This document shows positions 52,952 to 59,075 of a stretch of 59,075 nt of DNA, piece after piece. The stretch comes from Candidatus Gastranaerophilales bacterium (lineage in GTDB: Bacteria; Cyanobacteriota; Vampirovibrionia; Gastranaerophilales; Gastranaerophilaceae), in NCBI GenBank assembly GCA_944324485.1, contig CALUWM010000012.1, positions 1-59,075 on the forward strand, given 5' to 3'. The translations under genes and the position numbers were made by a program. The notes beneath the pieces were generated by a model. That model did not search any database and was not told the origin of the DNA. It was given only the letters and a program-made list of their open reading frames with translations. Each line of letters starts with the position of its first letter. The stretch's first letter is position 1.

Positions 52952-54733
52952 TCAATCTTCAAGAATAGCCTTTTTAATCAATAAGAATTTTTTTTCTGAC
53001 GATGATGTCTCATAATTTTTATTTTTTATTATTCCTATCGCACTGCTTAAGGCTTTGTTTGAAGTAATTGTTGAATTATGTAAGAAAGAATCAAAAATTT
53101 TTGCAACAATTAATGGAGAGTTATCCGGAATTATATATGGAAAAACTATTGCTGAAGCACAACCTAAAAAACCTCTTTGAAGATGCCTTTTAAGCATTTC
53201 TATTTCGTCATAACTAAAAATATTTTTCTTAAAATCACATAAAGTTCCGTCAAAAAATTCACCGTCAATTATTACATTGGGGTTTTTAACTATAACATTA
53301 TCAATTACATTAATATCGTCATCAAAAGATTCCTTTGGCTTAACAGAAATCAAAGGTACAAAATAAGATTTCACATCTTCTAGTTCATTAATTAAAAGCA
53401 TTTGATTTAAATCATCATAACAAGATTTAATACTTTCACCACTAATAGAAACATCATCAACTACAAATATTTGACAATCATCCTTAAAAATTTTGTTTCC
53501 TATTGCAATTTTGCTAAAAGGAATATTGTTAGCTTTTGCAAACATATAACCTATAAGTCCGTAACTTTTATACTCATCAGGAATATAAAACAAACTTTCT
53601 TTATCAGATTTTTCTGCTACTTTTTGTATTCGCCTATAAGCCTGTTTTGATAATAATTCAAAACTCGCAGGCGAATACACGGAACAAAAATTATCCAAGT
53701 ATTTCATTACAGCTTTTTGATAAGTTTTAAAATCTGACCTTAAATTGATACTTAAAGGCACTTCACTCAAATATTTTTTTACTTTATCTTCGCTTATATT
53801 TTTTGCCTTTAAATTTTTCAATATTGTTTCTGGAGTTATTTTATCGGGTTTATTTTTTTTAAATATCAAAAATTTACCACAAAAATCAGGGAAAATTTCT
53901 TTAAAACGCCTTATCAAATCTCCATTTAAAACTTCATCTAAATTTTCCCCTTTTTGAACTCTTTTTATAACATCAAAAGCAAGAGATTCTAGGTACCCTG
54001 AACCAGAAGCAAAACCGGAACTATAATATCTGCCATTACTGGCTTTTACATCAAAACCATCTAATATACAGGCCTTTGCAGAAAGTGAATTTAAGTTATT
54101 TTTAACATATTCGCTTTCATCTGTATAATAAAAATCGCCTTTTTCTGATGCTTCTAACATTTCCAATAACAAATTATCAATAAAAAAGGTTTTTCTGGCA
54201 TCCTTACAACAAGCAAAACCAAATTTACGATTTTCAAGATAATTAAACACTGCATTAATAGACAAAAAACCTGTATAAGGAACAAAATCAATTTCTTCTT
54301 TATTCATTATTTTTTCTATATCGGAAAGCGAATCATAAGAAGAAAATTGAGTCAACCTATACAAAACCTCCATAATTAAATCCAAAGGTGCTTGTGTTCT
54401 ATTCGAAAGACTCAAAATCAAACGGTTTACATCCTCAATAGTAGGATTTAATAATTGCGTTTCCAATTTTTTAACAAATTGTTTTGAAAAAATATCAACA
54501 TTATCATAGCTACAACAAGGTTCATATACGGGTTTTGCTGATGCAATCTGATGAAATTTTAAATCATCTTGATATTTACATACACCCAAAAAACTTAATG
54601 CACAAGAAGCATCTACTCTTAATGGCTTTTTCCCATCTATAAAAATTTTTTTATCTTCAATCGGACTGCTATTTATAGCAGTCTTTAAAGAAAATCTATT
54701 TAAATTAATGCTTTTAACAGAAGATACTTTCAT
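52952..54733 (-). CDS. Unrecognised protein with a phosphoribosyltransferase-like C-terminal domain
   Basis: 593 residues from the ATG at 54733 (a GTG 9 nt upstream is also in frame). Residues ~1-350 match nothing I know; Cys pairs recur. From ~380, SLFYIPDEYKSYGLIGYMF and IFVVDDVSISGESIKSCYDDL form a PRPP-binding-loop pattern (hydrophobic run, Asp-Asp, then S-G-x-S) of type I phosphoribosyltransferases, and the end has IVFPYIIPDNSPL. The N-terminus MKVSSVKSINLNRFSLK resembles that of the repeat protein at 9265. No signal peptide or membrane segment. It converges on the oxidoreductase with a 13-nt gap. Confidence 0.65.
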   Translation of the reverse strand: MKVSSVKSINLNRFSLKTAINSSPIEDKKIFIDGKKPLRVDASCALSFLGVCKYQDDLKFHQIASAKPVYEPCCSYDNVDIFSKQFVKKLETQLLNPTIEDVNRLILSLSNRTQAPLDLIMEVLYRLTQFSSYDSLSDIEKIMNKEEIDFVPYTGFLSINAVFNYLENRKFGFACCKDARKTFFIDNLLLEMLEASEKGDFYYTDESEYVKNNLNSLSAKACILDGFDVKASNGRYYSSGFASGSGYLESLAFDVIKRVQKGENLDEVLNGDLIRRFKEIFPDFCGKFLIFKKNKPDKITPETILKNLKAKNISEDKVKKYLSEVPLSINLRSDFKTYQKAVMKYLDNFCSVYSPASFELLSKQAYRRIQKVAEKSDKESLFYIPDEYKSYGLIGYMFAKANNIPFSKIAIGNKIFKDDCQIFVVDDVSISGESIKSCYDDLNQMLLINELEDVKSYFVPLISVKPKESFDDDINVIDNVIVKNPNVIIDGEFFDGTLCDFKKNIFSYDEIEMLKRHLQRGFLGCASAIVFPYIIPDNSPLIVAKIFDSFLHNSTITSNKALSSAIGIIKNKNYETSSSEKKFLLIKKAILED

Positions 54734-54801
54734 GTACGTCACAATTAAAACTTAATCAAGTTCCAATACAACGTCTAAAAATATTTTATTTTGCTAAAAG
54801 T

Positions 54802-55335
54802 CTATTTTGAACCGGGAGCAAGAATCATAACCACATTCCTGCCTTCAATTAAAGGTTTTTTCTCTATTTGAATAGAATCTTGTTCAAATTCTGACATAAA
54901 TTTATTTATTAAATCCATTGCAAGATGGCTATGCTGCATTTCTCTACCTCTCAGCATAACAACAACTTTAACTTTATTTCCTGAAGCTAAAAATTTCCTT
55001 GCAGCTTTAAGACGAACTTCATAATCATGTACATCAATCTTATAACGCATCTTAACTTCTTTTACATCAACAGTATGTTGTTTTTTCTTAGCTTCTTTTG
55101 CTCGTTTTTCTGTCTCGTACTTATATTTACCCCAATCTAAAATCTTTGCAACAGGAGGGGCTTGGTTAGCAGACACAACAACTAAATCTAAATCTCTCTC
55201 ACGTGCCATTTGAAGGGCTTTTGCTGTCGGAACTGTTCCATGGTTTACGCCTTCATCATCAATCAATCTAACTTCTCTGGCTCTGATTTTTTCGTTCAAA
55301 AGCTCATTTTGAGCTCTATTATCATTTCTACTAAT
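54802..55335 (-). CDS. infC: Translation initiation factor IF-3, apparent AUU start
   Basis: Prevents premature 30S-50S joining and checks start codons. NEKIRAREVRLIDDEGVNHGTV, ALQMARERDLDLVVVSANQAPPVAKILDWGKYKYE and KEVKMRYKIDVHDYEVRLKAARKFL...HSHLAMDLI are standard IF-3. The nearest ATG-like option is a TTG at 55299, which would cut conserved upstream residues. In frame, two ATT codons (55338 and 55335) follow AAAGGAG, the second at 8 nt, giving an N-terminus SRNDNRAQNELLNEK. The usual downstream rpmI-rplT genes are missing. Confidence 0.92.
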   Translation of the reverse strand: MSRNDNRAQNELLNEKIRAREVRLIDDEGVNHGTVPTAKALQMARERDLDLVVVSANQAPPVAKILDWGKYKYETEKRAKEAKKKQHTVDVKEVKMRYKIDVHDYEVRLKAARKFLASGNKVKVVVMLRGREMQHSHLAMDLINKFMSEFEQDSIQIEKKPLIEGRNVVMILAPGSK

Positions 55336-55406
55336 AATTTTATCTCCTTTTATCTGCTACCTACTTATTATTTATACCATAAGTTTATTTTTTTTAAAAC
55401 AAAAAA

Positions 55407-56999
55407 CTAAAGTTTGCTTAAATCAATAGGGGCGCTTATATGACATAAGCCTTCCAGAGTGGTTTTTTTATCTTCTTTTTCTATGTGCATAAAACCATTT
55501 GACGTTCTTTTATTATTTTTTAAAGATAACCACATTGCAAAAAGACCTTCATTTTTTTGCATTTTTATTTTCTTAATTTTTATATCTGCACTTCCATAAG
55601 ATTCATAATTATACGGAATATATTGAAATTCAATTATTTTACAATTTTTTGGAATTTTTAAAGAGGCATATTTAAGCTCATTAATAAATTCTTTTTTTGA
55701 CCAAGTATAATTTTGCCAAGCAGAATTTTTATCTTTAACAAAAGGGATTTGCTCTGCTATAATTAACAAAATAACCAATGATAAAAGTATATAAGTTATC
55801 ATTTTATTTTTAATTACTGTATTTTCCAAATGTTGTACCAAAACCCCAAGACCAAATGAAAATATAATTAAAGCAACAAAAGACACCCTTGTTAAAGAAT
55901 CAATCATTTCAGACCCAAATAACAAAAAATATAACACCTTCCACAAAATAACAGCACTAATCCCGCAAGAGATTAGAAATATAAAAATTAAAAGTATTAT
56001 ACAAACACCTTTTGAATATTTCACTTTCCACAAACCAATCAAAGAAAATAATAAAGTTAAAAATCCTATTCCTATCGAAAATTCAGCGCTTTTCAAATAT
56101 CCAACATAATAAAAATCTTTAAAAAATGGACTGTCTAAAATACTTAAATTTCTAATCCAAATCGTAAAATCAAAAAAATTTTCAAATAATTGCGAGTATG
56201 TTTTCATCATCCCTAAACTCACAAAATTGTACGAAAGCGGAGTTAGCATTAAAATAATTACCAAAGCATAAAACAAAAACAATTTATAATGATTTCTAAA
56301 AAAATCAACAACGCAGTCTCTGCCTGTTTTTGGTAAAAGCGCAGTTAATAAACCAACAAAAGCAATAAAGCAGGCAAAAAATCCAAGCGAAAAACAACTA
56401 TAAAATTGCAATATAACAGAAATTGCAAACAAAAGAAACCAAATATGATTTTTTATTTTAGAATTATTTTTATCCACATTTAAAAGAAAAATCACTGCCA
56501 AAATAGTATAAAATTGAGTAAAGTAATTAATTTCATCAAACCTAAAATATCTCATTAAAGAAAAAGCAAAAATAAAAGATGAAACAGAAGAAGCCAAAAC
56601 TGAAAATTTTAATTTGCTTTTCATTAAATAATAAAAAGTCGAATAATTTAAAATACATAAAAAAACCATTAAAATCTGAAAAGAGCTAAAAGGATTTATT
56701 GATAAAATCCTTAAACCCCAATAAAACGGTATAATTCCAATTAATGAATCACTTATTGCTAAAGTATGTTCTGTTGGATAATAAAACGGCGGAGACCAAA
56801 AATAATAATTTGGCGCAACTTGTTTTATCCACAACCAAGAATATTCTAAAATATAATTAAAATACTTACTATACTCACCTCGACCGGGCATCAAATCAAA
56901 ACCAGTAGACATCATAGGATAGAAAAATATAATAAGTCCCATGAATAAAAATAAAAAATAAAAACCAAAATTTTTAAATATTTTTTTTACACAATCCAT
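55407..56999 (-). CDS. Large polytopic membrane protein, GT-C-like
   Basis: A 530-residue protein with about 11 membrane segments and a ~100-residue soluble C-terminus. The first external loop carries MPGRGEYSKYFNYILEYSWLW and then FYYPTEHTLAISDSLIGIIPFYWGLR; such an acidic first loop with a conserved PTxHTL/SDSL block is seen in uncharacterised GT-C-like or YfhO-like proteins. It shares no motif with the three paralogs at 1.6-7.4 kb. Read from the ruvC-mtnA operon (3-nt gap after mtnA). Probable role in surface glycans, unproven. Confidence 0.55.
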   Translation of the reverse strand: MDCVKKIFKNFGFYFLFLFMGLIIFFYPMMSTGFDLMPGRGEYSKYFNYILEYSWLWIKQVAPNYYFWSPPFYYPTEHTLAISDSLIGIIPFYWGLRILSINPFSSFQILMVFLCILNYSTFYYLMKSKLKFSVLASSVSSFIFAFSLMRYFRFDEINYFTQFYTILAVIFLLNVDKNNSKIKNHIWFLLFAISVILQFYSCFSLGFFACFIAFVGLLTALLPKTGRDCVVDFFRNHYKLFLFYALVIILMLTPLSYNFVSLGMMKTYSQLFENFFDFTIWIRNLSILDSPFFKDFYYVGYLKSAEFSIGIGFLTLLFSLIGLWKVKYSKGVCIILLIFIFLISCGISAVILWKVLYFLLFGSEMIDSLTRVSFVALIIFSFGLGVLVQHLENTVIKNKMITYILLSLVILLIIAEQIPFVKDKNSAWQNYTWSKKEFINELKYASLKIPKNCKIIEFQYIPYNYESYGSADIKIKKIKMQKNEGLFAMWLSLKNNKRTSNGFMHIEKEDKKTTLEGLCHISAPIDLSKL

Positions 57000-57001
57000 A
57001 A

Positions 57002-58039
57002 CTACTCAAAAATCTTATACAAATCTTCGGGTTTAAATATACCATATTCTGTTATAATGCCTGTAATCAAAGAGGAAGGAGTTACATCAAACCCCGGATT
57101 TATAACATTGACATCATTTGCACAAATTGACTTTCCGTTTATTTCAGTAACTTCTTTTTTATCTCTTAATTCTATAACTATCTCGTCTCCGGTTTTGATT
57201 GATGAATCAATAGTTGACTTTGGCGCAGCGATATAAAATGGAACGTTATGGTACTTTGCTGCTATTGCAACCATATAAGTTCCTATTTTATTAGCACTAT
57301 CACCATTTAAAGCAATTCTATCCGCCCCTACTACAACAACATCAATCATGCCTTTTTTCATAAAATACGCACTCATACCATCTGTAATAAGCGTTGTATC
57401 AATTCCATCTCTTGTTAATTCATATGTAGTAAGCCTTGCACCCTGTTGACGCGGTCTGGTTTCATCTGCAAAAACTTTTATTGTTGAATCTTTTTCATAT
57501 GCACTCCTTACAACGCCTAGTGCAGTTCCATAACCCACTGTGGCAAGAGCACCTGCATTACAATGGGTTAAAATCGTTGCTCCTTTGGGAATAACTGCGC
57601 TTCCAAACTCGCCTATTTTTTTATTAATTTCAATGTCTTCATTTTCAAGCTTTATCGCATTTTCTATAAGAAGCTCAACGATTTTTTCATTCGTTTCATT
57701 AGAATTTTCAACTATTTCAATTTGTTTTTTAATTGCCCAACTTAAATTAACTGCGGTGGGACGTGATGAATTTATGTAATTTGCCTTTGAAATAACTTCA
57801 GACTTAAAATCAGAACAATTTAAACTCTCAAGAGCAGCAAGAATTACACCATGTGCTCCGGCTATTCCGATTGCAGGCGCCCCCCTTACAATCATAGTTT
57901 TAATTGCGTTATACATTTTTTCAGTTGTATCGATATCTACTTTTTTGTATTCATAAGGTATCAAAGTCTGATCGATCATCCTTGATACACCTTTTAAATT
58001 ATCTTGTTTTATCCACTCAATAGTTTTTTCAATTTTCAT
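57002..58039 (-). CDS. mtnA: S-methyl-5-thioribose-1-phosphate isomerase
   Basis: 345 residues; converts methylthioribose-1-P to methylthioribulose-1-P in methionine salvage. IDQTLIPYEY, MIVRGAPAIGIAGAHGV, the catalytic Cys in LTHCNAGALATVGYGTALG, ADETRPRQQGARLTTYEL and the catalytic Asp in VVGADRIALNGDSANKIGT match MtnA; the eIF2B-regulatory-subunit look-alikes lack the Cys/Asp pair. Other salvage genes are absent nearby, so the enzyme may serve another pentose-phosphate isomerisation. GAGGA precedes the ATG. Confidence 0.93.
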   Translation of the reverse strand: MKIEKTIEWIKQDNLKGVSRMIDQTLIPYEYKKVDIDTTEKMYNAIKTMIVRGAPAIGIAGAHGVILAALESLNCSDFKSEVISKANYINSSRPTAVNLSWAIKKQIEIVENSNETNEKIVELLIENAIKLENEDIEINKKIGEFGSAVIPKGATILTHCNAGALATVGYGTALGVVRSAYEKDSTIKVFADETRPRQQGARLTTYELTRDGIDTTLITDGMSAYFMKKGMIDVVVVGADRIALNGDSANKIGTYMVAIAAKYHNVPFYIAAPKSTIDSSIKTGDEIVIELRDKKEVTEINGKSICANDVNVINPGFDVTPSSLITGIITEYGIFKPEDLYKIFE

Positions 58040-58041
58040 TT

Positions 58042-58524
58042 TTAATCCTCAATTTTAATATCCAAAGGAGCATCGTAATCCTTTGGTTTTTCTTCTATTT
58101 TACCCAACATAAAAGCAGTAGCCATGCCTGTTGCACTATTTGTTAAAGCAAAAATTATACTAACCATTACTATTATCACAACAAAAAGCCAAAAAGCATC
58201 TGATATAATATCAGGAATCGCATATGAATAATATTTTTCTTTGAAAATCATTCTTAAGATACAAACCATAGGAGAAAAAGAAGCAAAAAAACCAACGCCA
58301 CTAAAAAAGCCTATTATTCCGCCTAAAATTGCACCTTGTTCGTTATTGATTATTCCCAAGTGTTTTTCATTTTTTTTCATATACAAAATAACAATAGCAG
58401 AGGATAAAAAAGCAACAATAAAAAGCGAAAAACCTATTACAGAAGGAAAAAGAGCAAGTAAGCCCAATGCTGCTCCTAAAATAAGCGAGAAAATAGCAGC
58501 TCTTTTCACAACAATTTGATTCAT
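58042..58524 (-). CDS. Unrecognised small membrane protein
   Basis: A 160-residue protein with four membrane segments (~8-28, 32-48, 65-87, 110-135) and an acidic C-terminal tail (KIEEKPKDYDAPLDIKIED). No family recognised; the Gly-rich GAILGGIIGFFSGVGFFASF suggests helix packing. Strong AAGGAGGAG 7 nt before the ATG; overlaps ruvC by 4 nt and precedes mtnA by 2 nt, so cotranscribed. Confidence 0.7.
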   Translation of the reverse strand: MNQIVVKRAAIFSLILGAALGLLALFPSVIGFSLFIVAFLSSAIVILYMKKNEKHLGIINNEQGAILGGIIGFFSGVGFFASFSPMVCILRMIFKEKYYSYAIPDIISDAFWLFVVIIVMVSIIFALTNSATGMATAFMLGKIEEKPKDYDAPLDIKIED

Positions 58525-59009
58525 TTTATCTCCTCCTTAAACCTCAGGTTATATGCATGACATACCGCAAGTGCTATTGAATCTATTGTATCATCTAATT
58601 TTACTTTTTCATTAATATCTATACAATTTTTAACCATCATCTTAACTTCTGATTTGTCAGCTCTTCCATGTCCTGTTATAGTTTGTTTAACAACAAGAGG
58701 TGTATACTCATACATAGGTATATTATTTTCCGCTAAAGTTAACAAGATAACTCCTCTAGCTTGTGCAACAGGAATAATGGTTTTTTGATTTTTAAAGAAA
58801 AATAATTGTTCAACAGAAGCGCTATCAGGTTTATATTTCTTTATTAAAAAATCCAAATCGCTCTTAAGCTCCATAAGCCTTTTAGGGTGAGGCGCCTTTT
58901 TATCAGTTTGAATTGAACCGCTAGCTATAAGAGACAAATTGTCATTATTCAGTTCAACAAAACTGTATCCTGTAATCCCGATACCGGGGTCTATTCCTAA
59001 AATCAACAT
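58521..59009 (-). CDS. ruvC: Holliday-junction resolvase RuvC
   Basis: 162-residue RNase-H-fold nuclease. Catalytic acids Asp7 (ILGIDPGIGITGY), Glu67 (SVEQLFFFKNQKT), Asp140 and Asp143 (LDDTIDSIALAVCHA) are all present; family-typical QARGVILL and VKQTITGHGRADKSEV. ruvA and ruvB are not in the window. It begins an operon; no Shine-Dalgarno sequence, with a promoter ending 7 nt before the ATG. Confidence 0.96.
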   Translation of the reverse strand: MLILGIDPGIGITGYSFVELNNDNLSLIASGSIQTDKKAPHPKRLMELKSDLDFLIKKYKPDSASVEQLFFFKNQKTIIPVAQARGVILLTLAENNIPMYEYTPLVVKQTITGHGRADKSEVKMMVKNCIDINEKVKLDDTIDSIALAVCHAYNLRFKEEIK

Positions 59010-59016
59010 ATTCTAA

Positions 59017-59045
59017 ACAATAATTTATAATATTTTTTTTGTCAA
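59017..59045 (-). promoter_or_regulatory. Promoter of ruvC, placed for a leaderless mRNA
   Basis: Minus-strand TTGACA (59045 to 59040, full -35 consensus), 17-bp spacer, TATTGT (59022 to 59017), 7 nt, ATG at 59009. Confidence 0.6.
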
Positions 59046-59075
59046 ATTGTAAGTTCACAATCAACAAAATCCCTT

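Overview
The window looks like a chromosomal segment of a strictly anaerobic, non-photosynthetic relative of Cyanobacteria, most likely Vampirovibrionia/'Melainabacteria' (Gastranaerophilales-like). The grounds are very AT-rich DNA, a Gram-negative envelope (TolC-type outer-membrane channel, periplasmic adaptor, bifunctional penicillin-binding protein, S-layer-homology protein with a signal peptide), a DUF512 radical-SAM protein of a type common in Cyanobacteria, anaerobe proteins (rubredoxin, desulfoferrodoxin, CoA-dehydratase-type activase), and many unrecognised proteins. The lineage is an inference; no rRNA or tRNA gene is present to test it.

Layout. 1-7.4 kb: a YuiF-type transporter and a minus-strand operon of three paralogous membrane glycosyltransferase-like proteins interleaved with uppS and rdgB. 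7.4-14.8 kb: PadR-type regulator with a radical-SAM/PDZ protein, a 40-residue-repeat protein, an unassigned C-rich transcript candidate with its own terminator, gcvPB, queA, a SIMPL protein and a sugar acetyltransferase. 14.8-19.7 kb: cell-wall genes on the minus strand (PBP1A, SLH protein, beta-lactamase-fold protein). 19.9-26.7 kb: a variant GGDEF protein and a complete tripartite ABC-2 efflux system (TolC, HlyD/YbhG, double ATPase YbhF, permeases YbhS and YbhR). 26.7-36.9 kb: two unknown proteins, rubredoxin, metG, a PiT-like membrane protein, yebC, TPR/glutaredoxin, thioredoxin, endonuclease III, a ferritin-like protein and a desulfoferrodoxin that both lack usual metal ligands, an orphan ribbon-helix-helix protein and a secreted GH13 protein. 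37-46.9 kb: pgpH-ybeY-dgkA, a C_GCAxxG_C_C protein, rsmI-cysS, purA, an activase and a phosphohexomutase. 46.9-51.8 kb: one minus-strand operon tagA-transketolase N-transketolase C-ftsE-ftsX-HDOD. 51.9-59 kb: an oxidoreductase, a phosphoribosyltransferase-like unknown, infC with an apparent AUU start, a large membrane protein, mtnA and ruvC.

Two window-wide patterns stand out. First, many first genes of transcription units have no Shine-Dalgarno sequence and instead carry a -10 box ending 6-8 nt before the ATG, as expected for leaderless mRNAs; genes inside operons mostly have normal Shine-Dalgarno sequences. Second, nearly all convergent gene pairs abut to within one base or interlock their stop codons (TTAA or CTAA), leaving no room for terminators. 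No CRISPR array, insertion sequence, tRNA or rRNA was seen, and no gene-free stretch exceeds 300 bases.
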